64,000 nt of DNA from Hippasteria phrygiana (lineage: Eukaryota > Echinodermata > Asteroidea > Valvatida > Goniasteridae). Every line of letters starts with the position of its first letter. The stretch's first letter is position 1. Under the pieces are notes generated by a model. It had not been told where the DNA came from and made no database searches. It was given only the letters and a program-made list of their open reading frames with translations. The stretch covers positions 62,001 through 126,000 of the forward strand of contig JAZGUH010001203.1 in assembly GCA_037893225.1 (NCBI GenBank). The letters run 5' to 3'. Below, piece after piece: positions 1-10,624 of the stretch. The position numbers were made by a program, and so were the translations under genes.

Positions 1-3000
1 TACAAAACGACACATATTGTTGAGAGAGATGGACGTGTCAATCTTTTTAAATACAAGTGCAAAAACAGCCTCTGTATGACCTACTCTTTATGGCACACTG
101 TACTGCAATCTGATTTCGGAGGATTGAGGTTACATTGGGGGTTTATCCAAAACCCACTAGAAGATTTTGCAGGATTCGGGCAGTGGTCCCCAGTATTAAT
201 TGGAGGATTTTGGAATCGGAGGATATTGGAGGATTCAGGGTAGGCAAAATGAGTTTTGGCCAATACTTGTGCCCTTACCGTGATAGGAACAACGGCTTCC
301 AACTCTCCCTTTTCAATGGCACTGATGGCCTGCAGAACATGGTTCTTGATGTCATTGATTGTCGGGAAGTAAAAAAGATTATGACGTTCAGGCAAGGCGA
401 CGTCGGCAAACATCGTACGGGTCACATGGTTTCTGAAGAAACAAAAAATTGCATGCCAGATGTCCTGAATGAAACCTTGCAGGGTAATGCTGAAAATGTG
501 AACACGGAACCAAACTACAAAGCGTGCACAACTCTCAAGATATGGAAGTGAAAAGTGGGGCAAACAAACTTGGAACTAGGCTCTTTATGTCTGTTACTCA
601 ACATAACAGAGATTTTCTGGGATTTTAACGTCTTGAATTCAACATCATGATGTTAATCAGAACTAAAAACGCTTTTTTTTCTTCTTTTTTTTACCAACAG
701 TTGTAATTTTTGAATTCAAACTTTTAAAAATGACAGCACTTCGTATTTGGCTTAAGAACCTGAGGGTGCTACATGAGTAGAAAGCTTCGTCCTGATCAGT
801 GGTTGCTAAGTATGTGTAATAGTTCCATACTGAAGGTTCACATAATGAAACCATGAAAAATGATACCAACGGAATTGAAATAATGACAAATGTGTGAGAA
901 ATAAATATTTCTGATTTTTTGGTGTCTCAGTAGATTATCAAGGCTTAGAAAGGACAGGTCAAGCTGTGACCTGCCACCACAAAATAAGCTAAACGTCGCA
1001 CAAGCAGAAACAACAATTTTTCAATGAAAATTCAATTTAAAATTCGTCAAACAATCCACAAGGGAAACTGACTAGGTAAATTTGAATACATTTTCAAAGT
1101 GAACAAAGAAACTGGCAGGAGCGGGATTCGAACCTGCGACCTCTGGAACACCGTACAGTGTTCCGGAGGTCGCAGGTTCGAATCCCTCTCCTGCCAGTTT
1201 CGAATCCCTCTCCTGCCAGTTTCTTTGTTCACTTTGAAAAAAAATTCAATTTAGGGATATTATAACAACTGTATATTTAAAAAACCTATTCTAACATATC
1301 CCAACGATTTAAAACTGAATCGATTATCGAAATATATTTTTGAGGGGAATTCTTTTTTGAACTCGGGATAAAGTGTAAACAGATCACAAACTTCGAACTT
1401 CATTTTCTCAAAACAAAGGGTCAAGACTCTGATCACTCTATAAGGTTGTATCGGGGGGGCTAGAAATGAGAAACCACAGCACACAATATATCAAATTCTA
1501 GCTCTTAACCTGTACTTTCAGGAAATTCCATAATCTTGATTTTCAAATGTTGCTACTTTACGCCCATTTTGTGATTAACAGGTCACAAATGCCCTTTTCT
1601 GAACATGCAGTTATCGGCAAAATAGAACACTGCTTGTTAAACCCCTGCAAACAAGTACAACATGAGTTTTGTACATGACTCCGGATATCTACGCTGAATG
1701 ATGCAGTGCCCTGAAATTATTGCGTTATATGCAATAAGATTGATTTTGTATGCGCCTAGTGAAAGAGCGCACATACGTATAGGGCTTGGAGTTGTGGATG
1801 ACAAACATGGTCTTTCACGATTTACAAAAGAGTACTTTCTTCTGACCTCAATATTTGTCTGATGACGTATGCATTGATTTCTCCATTAGCAACCAGTTCC
1901 CGTATCTTCTCACAAAGCTCTGGGTGTAGTCTGGACTGGGCCGTCATGTCAAGGGTCACAGGATCCTTGCTAATTTGGTATTCAGGGGTCGTGTGGTATT
2001 GGTGGGCCTGGTTGGTTGGTAGCTGAACGTAAAATCTGTGAGAGTAAAAATGAAAAGGAAATTGAGTCTTTTTGGTGCGAGGATGTGTGCCCAGAAAGTG
2101 ATGGAATTTCATCGAAGACATTTAGTTTGTACAATGTACAACTCTCATGGCTTACTTTCTGCATGGAGAGTTTATGGGACCTACTGTATTTGCTATGTTT
2201 TTTGTTAACTAGTTTATTTTATTTTTTATATTTTTTTTGGGGGGGGGGGGTTATGCAAATCGCCATTACAAGGCCAAAGGCCACTCGAGGTGTGGGCTAC
2301 AGAGGAAAGTGTGGAAGAACCAGCCCCTCACACTGAAACAAGACCAGATAGTCTGATCTCTTCACAGTATGAATAGGGTCGGGATGGGTAACTAGTCCAT
2401 TGCAAGGCATTAACCTCTTGCGTACAGATGACGCCAAATGGCGCAAGAAAAACCAGTGCCAATAGGCCGGATGACGCCACTTGCCGCTATTTGTGCAGTT
2501 TCAATCCATTGTTGGATTATTGTGTATGTTACGCTTGACTGCACAAGCACATTGTGGCCGTTTTGCTTGGCTGCAAAGGCCGGCGCAACACCCCGGCGCC
2601 TCCTGTAAATAACCGTACTCAAGGGGTTAAAAATGCCTCTACCCATATTAAGCGCAGAGGTGCTATAGCCCAGGACTATGCTCGAACCCACAACTTGCAG
2701 AATTACCCGCAGACCACGAATTCAAACCAATAGGCCACGGCACTTCCACTGTTGCAGGTGGCTTGCTTGAAAGGTCTGATGTGAGTGACTTGGGGCCAAT
2801 TTCACAGCCCAACAGCCCAATTTCTCATGATATTGTGTACAGCTGTAAGCCATTTCCAAAGGGTAGCTTGCTATGAGGGCATGCAGGAAACAATTTAGCG
2901 GCTTGCTGCGAGCGGCTTGCTGCGAGCGGCTTGCTGCGAGCGGCTTGCTGCGAGCGGCTTGCTGCGAGCGGCTTGCTGCGAGCGGCTTGCTGCGAGCGGC

Positions 3001-5067
3001 TTGCTGCGAGCGGCTTGCTGCGAGCGGCTTGCTGCGAGCGGCATATTACAATCTACCAGCTGTAAATGTTCCTTGTTACGTCCATTCTGAGCATGCTTAG
3101 TGACCTCCTCAAACTGACCTTTCAAGTCCAGTGATTTCATCCACCCCAAGTTCCTTCATGGCCTGGAACACTTTGTCCATGTTCCGCTTGATGGTCATCT
3201 TGTCCACCTCTGGTGAAATGTCAATCTGGAAATCAGGAAACTTCTTCACCTTCTTCACGTAAATTCTACCAAAACAAATTACTGTTTTAGTATGACTTGC
3301 ATAGTATATTGAATACAGCTAAACACAAGGTGCAAAGCCACTCAAGGTGGGAAAGACTCTACGTAAAGACAAGTCAATACAGGTATTACAGTCCCAGATA
3401 AAGCTTCTGTCAGGCTACCAGCTACCGGGCTATTCGGTCGATTCACAACAAGGGCGCCGCCAGCGGCAAGCCGGGAAAAGGCCAAATTACGCAAGTGCAT
3501 CATGGGAAAAAGTCGACATCGCAAAACCGGAAGTGGGTATCGTCAATGCATCGACCGTACTTCTTACACCCCTTCTCCGCTAAATCTATCAACTCTTTTC
3601 TCTTCTTTCCCGCACAAAGTATTCCCCGATTAGTCAAAAATTGCTTTAACTCATCCACTCGCATTCGCGCGAAATCCATACTGCTGTACTGTCCACCATC
3701 TAATAAAACGCGATAGACGCGATGTCGACCCCAAAAGTGGGAAATTGGCCTTTCCCGGCTTGCCGCTGGCGGCGCACTGAGTTGTGAATCGACCGAATTG
3801 TTCAAAATTTCACGTTCTAATGCAGATAGACGTAGTATAGATCAATGAAATAGTAGGGCTGTTCATTTTCGAATAATTAAGTATTTGATTATTCGAAACT
3901 AGGTTTATTCGAATATTTGATACTCGCCGATCAAGTTTTTAACACGTCAGCTGCAATTGCATGGCGCGCCGGTAAAAAGTTGCATGCAAAGCACGCCAGT
4001 TGTATGAAGATCATTACGGGACGTATAACAAGAAACCAAACTCCAGCCTGTGTTTTTGTTGGGGTTTTTACAGACGGGAACAATAACCTCCATCCACAAA
4101 AAGTTACCGTTGACAAAAATGCTGCATTTGACACTGCAAAGCGCCGTAACTGTTCTATTAAAATAGCATCAGAGTCGTATCTCTACATGCATATATTTTT
4201 TTCGAATATTTGAACCAGCAAAAAGGTATTCGAATATTCGGTTGACGATCAAATATTCAAATATTCGGTATATTCGGGACAGCTCTATGAAATAGACAAG
4301 GAAGCCATGTAAACCAACAGGCTTTTACATACATATACCTAGCCTGGTGATAATTTGCGCCAAATTCCAAAAACTTTGTGAACAGGTTCAATCGAGGAGG
4401 AAAGCTAGTGATACCAATTATTAGCAACCTGCAACATTGCCCGTGTATTATAATTCTTTTGGCAAATGCTACTAGTGTGTATCCTACGGGAGTGCTGGTA
4501 TAGACCGAGACTCGTATGTGTGTTATTATACTCCTACTCAAACAACATACAACAAAACAGGAAGCATACAGCCCCCGTTGGTATATCTGGTTTACCTCGC
4601 GGGGCATGTGCAGGCTCCCTTGGAAGCCTTCTTGGGGCTTTCTGTTTTCTTGTGGGGTCCCCCTTTTCGGCGCGGGCCGTACTGGCATTCCATGACGATA
4701 GCTCGACTCCCTGAAAACACAACAATCAGTTCCATCAAGAACCAAAACCAATTCACACCAGTTTGCAATCCTCCTCCGGAGAAATGCATTTTGACTGTTA
4801 ACCCTTTGCGTACGGATGACGTCTGTGGATGCAAAAAAAAAAGTGCCACCAGGCCGGATGACGCCATTGGCCGCCGTTTGTGCAATTTCAATCTATTGTT
4901 GGAATATTGTTTATGATACGCTTGACTGCACAAACACATTGTAGCGGTTCGATTTAGCTGCCAGAACCGCTGCGACACCCCGACGTCTACCGTAAAATAC
5001 CGTGCCCAAGGGGTTAAGAGTGTGCACAGCTTCACTGTCTGTCACGCGCTCAAAATAGGATGTTAAA

Positions 5068-5110
<43 letters not shown>

Positions 5111-8100
5111 GACATTTATAAAGCATATATATCCACCAAGACCACGGTCCTCAAGGCGCTACATATTATTACCCCTGCTCATCGGGCTCATTAATCATTC
5201 CTGAAACCTTTTCAGCTCCCCGGAGAGTATACAGCCCTGGCTGAAGTGCACACTGGCTAATCAAACACATAACCATCACTGCAAAATCCTCCTCACTTGA
5301 AACACCATTCAGCCTCAGTCCTCCAAAATCCTCCAAAACTGCACAGAGGATTTTGAAGGAATGGGGAGGGTTAGGGTTAAGGCTGTGAATACCCCCATTG
5401 AGGTTGTAACCACCTTTGAGGCTGTGAGTACCCCCATTGAGGCTGAGAATACCCCCATCAAGGCTGTGAGTACCCCCATCAAGGCTGTGAGTACCCCCAT
5501 CAAGGCTGTGAGTACCCCTATCAAGGCTGTGAGTAACCCTTTTTTAAGGCTGTGAGTACCCCCATCAAGGCTGTGAGTACCCCTATCAAGGCTGTGAGTA
5601 CCCCTATCAAGGCTGTGAGTACCCCTATCAAGGCTGTGAGTACCCCTATCAAGGCTGTGAGTACCCCCATCAAGGCTGTGAGTACCCCCATCGAAGCAGT
5701 AAGTACCCCTATCAAGGCTGCGAGTACCCCATTTAGTCAGTCCACAATCAACCACAACTCACCCAAATTGAGGAACGGTATCCCGTCGTAAGGCACGTAG
5801 TTGGACTTCCACATCAGCCGCTTGGACTCTCGGGCAGTGCTAGGCGACTGTCTGGTGCCCCACATCGTCCCAGTCTGTTGCCTGTGGTAGGTGAGCAAGA
5901 GGTCCAGCTCAACCTCGTTCTCTACATAGCCCCTGTAAGAGTTGCCTATTTCCTGAAACAAAGCAATATTTATATGAATAAAGAAACTAATAGGAGATGG
6001 CTGCATTGTTATTCAGTAAGTTAGCTCTTGTGCATGTTAAGACGTGTTCGCACTGGATTTAAACAAGATATATAACCGGAACACTTGTAAAATTTCCAGT
6101 GGTTAAATGTTACCTTTGTTCACACTTCATCTTTTGGCTTGGGAGCAAACAAGACCAAACAATAATAATTCATCTGGCATCCTATCGTTATTCATCATAA
6201 CTTATGACCTTACATGGAATATTGTTACTGTCTATCAGTGACCATTACAAAGTTCTGTAAAATGTCTAACCATTATCAATAATATCTGCATGAACGGCAT
6301 CAAGACCAAATACATGTATAAATACAAGTTGTTTTGTCACACCCATTACATACGTACCTCACAGTCTTTTAACCTAGTAGCCCACATGGGACAATTCACT
6401 GGGAACTCCACCAGTGTGGCTTTGGGCTGATGTCCCACAGCTTTGCTGGCCGTCTCGTTGACAGCGGCTGCTCCCGTCAAGGTAACTCCAGTGACGACAC
6501 ATTGGGCTTGTGCTTGGCTACTGGCGGGTGTACCGGCAGAACCTGGGCAACGAAACAAGTCATACAAATTCATTTTGGGTTTCCTTCAGAATCCACAGTT
6601 CAAGTCACCCAAACAAAATGGATGTCCTTACGGCAGAAATTACAGAGATTCCCATCAATATTAATAAAGTGTCCATGCAGCACACATATCCACCATGATC
6701 ATGGCTCTCAAGGCATTTTTTAGAGAAGTCGCCCAATACAAAGCTAAAAGCCACTCTAGGTAAAGGACTACACCAGAGGTGGTGGGGTTGGCCACATTTT
6801 AGGTTGCCAGCCGTACCACCCTTATGGTTTTCATGGGTCCAGATCTAAATAGAGGAAAAATCTTCAATAGATACCAAAGAAATTATCCCAATTTTCAGAC
6901 CTATCAACCCAGGTGGGGGGTAACTTCCACCGTTGGTGAACCGGGGGACGTTGACCTGCTCATCAGGCCCATCAGTCACTCCTGAAACCTTCTCAACTTC
7001 CTGGGGACTGGAAGCAGACCCTGCTGCAAGTTAAGCGCTCCAGGGTATAATCAAATGCATAACCACTACTGCCCTCACAGCGTACCCGTTTACTCCTGAG
7101 CGGAGATACAGAATTGTGACAAAGTGTATTGCTGAAGGACACGAGCAGTATGGTCCCACTGGATTTGAACCCATAATCTGTAGTATCAACCAGATCTTGA
7201 GTTCAGTACATTAGACCGTAAGGTCGCGGCACTCCACTTTGTATTTGAAGACAATGATTCCAGGAGATTTGAATCTAAACCCAAAAGATGGAAGTCGTAG
7301 GTCGCAGGTTCGCAGGTTCGAATCCCGCTCGTGCCAGTTTCTTTGTTCACTTTGAAAAAGGAATTTACTTTAGAAATAAATAATTTTCCACAGCATTTAC
7401 CAGTACTTTTTGTTATGGCAGTGGTCACTGGCTGATCGATAACGATATGGAAGACAGAGTTCAGCTTGTCTCCCTTGTCGCCGTTCACAGAAACTTCAAT
7501 CACTTGAGCCTCCGGCTCCCAGGAATTCTTGACAATCTTCAGAGGAACTACTGGCTGAAATGAAAATTATTTATATGCTATTTTTTAAAAACCTATGCAT
7601 ATTTATTAGGAACTTTCGCAAATCTGTCAAAATCAAACAACTGTTGCAGTTACCGACAGTGTCTCGTCTAACCACCTGTCTACCTGACCTGGAAACAGGT
7701 AAACAAAAAAAAAGCGAACAAAACCGTTTTTGCTGGTAAATGTACTAATGTAGATAATGTACAAACTCCCTTTTTGTACACTAATCTTTAACACTAGTCA
7801 TTAAAATCTCAGTATCCCTTCCAAAATAGTGGGTAAAGTGGTGACAAAGGCCCAGATTGCATGGGATATCAGTACGCAACATTTCGCTGTGAGCCGACAG
7901 GCAGTTTTCAACCTTCACTGGGATTGGACAGGCAAATATTTAATCCTAGATGAAACCCTGACCTGATGGCACATTCTTTGAGATTCAAGGTACATCAAGC
8001 CCTGTGTGAGGTTATAGTGGCTGGGCTGAAGCCACCACAAATCCAGCAATACCAGGTGCTGAATAATTTTGCAGGATATTGAAAGCATTCACAAAATTGG

Positions 8101-9376
8101 TTTTAATCCCAAATCTGCTGAAACTATCAAGATCCAACAACAAGAGCTTCCTGGTGGATTTTGCTGATCTGAGCAGTGAACAAAAGATCGTTTAATTACA
8201 CTCCTGCTATTATAACTATCACAACCTATCGAAAAACCAAATCCTCTCCTCTCCCACAGCTTGTGTGTCTCAACCTATCACTCAATAGGTTTTGACAGAT
8301 AGGATAGTTGGCTCCAATTTGGTATTTGGAGAGGGAGGGTTAATCTAGTTGTTGGATTCAGCTGGATTCTGCTAATTTTAAATAAATTATGGGTAGGTTA
8401 TGAAAACACACTTCAATCCAAGGTGGGAGCTGAACCCAGGAACATATTAAGTTGGCAAATGCCATGGGAAGACCACTGGCAGGGGTCGAATTTCAGGTTA
8501 AAATCGACTAGACAGCTGGGCTAGTAGCACACAAATTTCACTAGACCCAAAGGCATTTCACAAGACCAATGGTAAAAATAAGAAAAAACAGTGTTTTGAA
8601 TAAGTGTGCTGTTTCAATTTTTTTCCCTTTGCCGACCTTGTCGGGGGAGGGGTTAGAAATGCTGTTTTGATTGAAACTAGCTGCCTCAAAACTAAAAATG
8701 ACCATTTCAGAAATTATGGGGCTTTTTCATTTCACCAGATTTAGAAAAAACAAATTAACTTTAGTGATAGCATTTCACGCAGTTTATGAAAAAAATCACG
8801 AGACCACTGGACTAGTTCGGTCAAGAGTTCACTAGACCAACACTCAAATCACTGGACTCGGCCCAGCGGTCCAGTGGATATTTCGATCCCTGCCACTGGC
8901 CGACTCCTTCAAAAAATTTTTTTTCATGGTTGATGCTTTATCAACAATACGACGCCATAGCTATAAATTCATTAAAAACTGTATTTCACACTATTCTTCT
9001 GAAGTCTTGATAAATCAATGTCGGATGTCTAAATTCATTTTACCACAAACAACCGAACGGAACTCACCTTATTGTCATTGGGGTCCCCTTGCTTGTTAGC
9101 AGTTTTCTCTGGCTTACTTGATTGATCGCCTCGACAACCATCTGTTGATGAGGTCCCAGGCTTGGCAACATCATCTCTTAAGTTCCTCTCCTTGGCTGTT
9201 GAGATGGTCCTTCTGGCCACAGGGATGACTTTGTCTCCTGTAGAGATGTCCTCTTTCACCACAAGACTGAGAACTGCTTTTCCTCTCATGCCCCGAGTTT
9301 CTTGTTTATTGACAGGCTCAGCCCGTTTTGCAATCTTAGCACAGATTGACTCCACCTCACTGCCACTGGTTTCCAT
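1..9376 (-). CDS. CARF: CARF, calcium-responsive transcription factor (5' and central part; 3' end off window)
   Basis: CARF (ALS2CR8 family) is a nuclear DNA-binding factor that in mammals binds calcium-response elements such as the one in BDNF promoter III. Eight coding exons on the minus strand join in continuous phase: 9376-9068, 7554-7401, 6542-6358, 5952-5763, 4710-4596, 3265-3119, 2035-1847, 432-279, giving 481 codons. Residues about 205-465 carry the family signature in order: WATRLKDCEEIGNSYRGY, VELDLLLTYH, WGTRQSPS, RLMWKS-YVPYDGIPF, GSRAIVMECQYGPRRKG, CPARIYVKKV-KFPDF, FYVQLPTNQAHQYH, the HPEL-EKIRELV helix and ERHNL-YFPTINDIKNHV. These agree closely with vertebrate CARF as I know it. 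Start chosen at 9376 because ACCATGG is a full Kozak context. The N-terminal 200 residues are divergent. The vertebrate protein is about 725 residues, so roughly a third is missing to the left. Confidence 0.95.
279..432 (-). CDS. CARF: CARF coding exon 8
   Basis: Acceptor TTCTTCAG|AAACCA and donor ATCACG|GTAAGG, phase 0 at the end. Encodes PERHNLFYFPTINDIKNHVL, the last strongly conserved CARF block. The remaining exons are outside the window. Confidence 0.92.
1092..1240. repeat. Palindromic tRNA-derived SINE (head-to-head heads)
   Basis: Two copies of a tRNA-like 3' half (GGTCGCAGGTTCGAATCCC, an RNA polymerase III B-box GGTTCGAATCC) face each other, with arms of about 55 bases reaching outward through CTGGCAGGAG to AACAAAGTGAAC. 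The right arm has a 22-base internal duplication. The A-box halves are lost at the centre. Confidence 0.75.
1255..1590. repeat. Dispersed repeat, inverted copy at 35420-35745
   Basis: Shares, in reverse orientation, TCATTTTCTCAAAACAA, AACCTGTACTTTCAGGA and CTTGATTTTCAAAT with the stretch at about 35420-35745. Ends are not clear; identity is uneven. Confidence 0.55.
1847..2035 (-). CDS. CARF: CARF coding exon 7
   Basis: Acceptor CTCACAG|ATTTTAC and donor TTGAG|GTCAGA. Encodes FYVQLPTNQAHQYH, then RLHPELCEKIRELV and a helix ending in IRQIL; both motifs are diagnostic for CARF. Confidence 0.93.
2410..2630. mobile_element. TTAA-flanked miniature element, copy 1
   Basis: About 213 bases between TTAA duplications, with terminal inverted repeats reading CCCCTTGNGTACGG from each end (left end here degraded to CCTCTTGCGTACAG). 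The interior holds GGATGACGCC near the left end and a self-complementary CAATCCATTGTTGGATTATTG. TTAA targets suggest piggyBac-type mobilisation. Confidence 0.75.
2898..3042. repeat. 14-base tandem repeat, about 10 copies
   Basis: Nearly perfect repeats of GCGGCTTGCTGCGA, about 75 bases into the CARF intron after exon 3265-3119. Near-perfect copies mean a young array. Confidence 0.9.
3119..3265 (-). CDS. CARF: CARF coding exon 6
   Basis: Acceptor TTGGTAG|AATTTA and donor GAAAG|GTCAGT. Encodes IYVKKVKKFPDFQID, then a helical acidic/basic stretch. The FP-F spacing after CPARI matches the CARF core. Confidence 0.93.
3430..3805 (-). mobile_element. Inverted-repeat element carrying a SAP-domain reading frame
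   Basis: Arms of about 60 bases: TCGGTCGATTCACAAC at 3434-3449 and GTTGTGAATCGACCGA at 3781-3796, with GCCAGCGGCAAGCCGGGAAA in both. On the minus strand an open frame (3805-3500) contains VDELKQFLTNRGILC and GKKRKELIDLAEKG, a SAP-type DNA-binding helix-turn-helix. I read it as the N-terminal piece of a transposon protein rather than a host gene. The frame enters from the right arm. Confidence 0.6.
3854..4287. mobile_element. hAT-like miniature element (TAGGGCTGT family), copy 1
   Basis: 434 bases between exact 8-base direct repeats TGAAATAG (3846-3853, 4288-4295). Ends TAGGGCTGT and ACAGCTCTA are inverted; subterminal regions are AT-rich runs of ATTCGAATA. Confidence 0.82.
4596..4710 (-). 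CDS. CARF: CARF coding exon 5
   Basis: Acceptor GTTTTCAG|GGAGTC and donor GCGAG|GTAAAC. Encodes GSRAIVMECQYGPRRKG, a basic linker rich in Lys, and TCPAR, with the Arg codon completed across the junction. Confidence 0.95.
4798..5017. mobile_element. TTAA-flanked miniature element, copy 2
   Basis: Same family and orientation as the copy at 2410; ends read CCCTTTGCGTACGG and CCCAAGGGG beside TTAA on both sides. It lies in a CARF intron about 90 bases from exon 4710-4596. Confidence 0.8.
5067..5110. repeat. AAT microsatellite
   Basis: About 14 copies of AAT, immediately beyond TTAA element copy 2. Confidence 0.9.
5374..5738. repeat. 21-base tandem repeat, about 16 copies
   Basis: Unit AAGGCTGTGAGTACCCCTATC with C/T variation and one copy disrupted by TTTTTT (5540-5547). 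It starts about 25 bases from the CARF exon 5952-5763. Because 21 is a multiple of three, several frames stay open on both strands; these are not genes. Confidence 0.9.
5763..5952 (-). CDS. CARF: CARF coding exon 4
   Basis: Acceptor TTTCAG|GAAATA and donor TTTGG|GTGAGT. Encodes EIGNSYRGYVENEVELDLL and on to YVPYDGIPFLNL, one of the most conserved CARF blocks. A 21-base tandem repeat begins only about 25 bases into the following intron. Confidence 0.95.
6358..6542 (-). CDS. CARF: CARF coding exon 3
   Basis: Acceptor TTGCCCAG|GTTCTG and donor TGTGAG|GTACGT, phase 0 at the end. Encodes an Ala/Thr/Gln-rich stretch followed by NCPMWATRLKDCE, the beginning of the conserved CARF core. Confidence 0.9.
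7285..7362 (+). repeat. Partial tRNA-derived SINE
   Basis: GGTCGCAGGTTCGCAGGTTC shows a short tandem duplication in the B-box, then AATCCCGCTCGTGCCAG and TTTCTTTGTTCACTTTGAA as in the copies at 1092 and 47070. The A-box half is missing. Confidence 0.65.
7401..7554 (-). CDS. CARF: CARF coding exon 2
   Basis: Acceptor ATTTCAG|CCAGTAG and donor ACTG|GTAAAT. Encodes a segment beginning PVVPLKIVKNSWEPE and ending TKST, leaving one base of a Gly codon that is completed by the next exon. Confidence 0.85.
8480..8892. mobile_element. hAT-like element (CAGGGGTCGAA family), copy 1
   Basis: Starts CAGGGGTCGAA and ends TTTCGATCCCTG, flanked by CCACTGG on both sides (8473-8479, 8893-8899). Contains CTGGGCTAGTAGCAC and GACCACTGGACTAGTTCGG. 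An inverted, shorter copy is at 60196-60535. Confidence 0.7.
9068..9376 (-). CDS. CARF: CARF coding exon 1 (residues 1-103)
   Basis: Begins at ATG in ACCATGG and ends AATAAG|GTGAGT in phase 0. The transcribed exon probably extends upstream to an acceptor near 9413. The encoded segment is charged and low in recognisable motifs, with a conserved-looking stretch RGKAVLSLVVKEDISTGDKV. Confidence 0.85.
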
Positions 9377-10624
9377 GGTAATGCAGAAGTTGACTGTAAT
9401 CAGTTCTGCAGTCTGCAGTTCGGTGTGCAATATAAGAAATTAAGAGAGAAAAGTTAATCTGTGTGTGATGTTCAGTATCATTTTTAATCTCAAATCCACC
9501 AAATTCAGCATCTGGTTTTGCTTGATTTTCATGGATTTTTACCGAAGAGACCCATCAACATTATTTTACATGGGGTTTAATGTCCCTTGTATTTTTGTTT
9601 TGGCAGTTGTTATTTTGCTGTGAACCGGCATCAGCTTCATCATATTTGACCGGCACGGCACTGAACATGTGCAGTGAGTGGTTTTGGGGAACTTAGACAT
9701 TTTTACCATAACAAATTTCATCTAGTTCCATGCCTTCATTGTCGTTCTGACTTCGTATTCTCGAGGTCGGACATCCGGGAACTTCGCTTGAACTTTGTAC
9801 AGTGATCAAAGGGTTGCTATGCAGCGTAAAAGGGAAAGCAAAATCATGCGCCGTGTACAAATTAACAGACGAAGGGGAAGATGTAACGTCATGCCGACCG
9901 CGAGAATACACAAGATGGGACTCGACCAAATGCAATTTTAGACTTTAATTCCATTAAAAAAAATCCTCCAGAGAGATGAATCAGATTCAGAAAAAGAAAA
10001 TGCTTAGGAGTTAGGGCCTATTATCTGCAATTAAATCAGAATTTAATTTAAAACGGTCCCAAAACAGCAATTCTTACTTTTTTGGAAAAAAAGAAAGACA
10101 AAAAATACAGATGATTACCCAAGTGATAGTGTGGGAAAAAAGGCAAGATCGGATAATGGCAAAATAAACACTTTGTTTTTCTTTTACTAGTTTCCATTCG
10201 CTTTAAGTTTTGTTATGTTGTTTAATAGTTCATGTCAAACCTTGCTGCAGTTATCTGCACAGCTACTTTGAACCATTTCTTCCTCCATGTTTGAATATAA
10301 AGGAATAAGAACACATATTACATGTAAATTTAATATAATCATCAATTGATGACAAAATGTTTTAGCCCTACCACGTTTACAAAATCAACTAATCTTCGAA
10401 TCTTCGTCGCCATTTTTTTCTTCTTATAATCTAGGCCTAGATCTTGACTTCAAACTGTGTCAGCAGCCACGGCAGGTATTCATTTCGTTATGCTCATTGT
10501 CACCGTCGCTATTGTATAATTTAGTTTTAAATCAGCAGTGAATGTCACGAAATAGTCCAAGATGACTGGTTGAGAATTTCCCGGCACTATTTTGAGGCAA
10601 AATATCTGAAAACGAGTCACTTAC

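Noticed and set aside
5315..5791. Long open frames on both strands with 7-residue repeats
   Set aside because: They come from the 21-base tandem repeat inside a CARF intron; both strands are open because the unit is a multiple of three.
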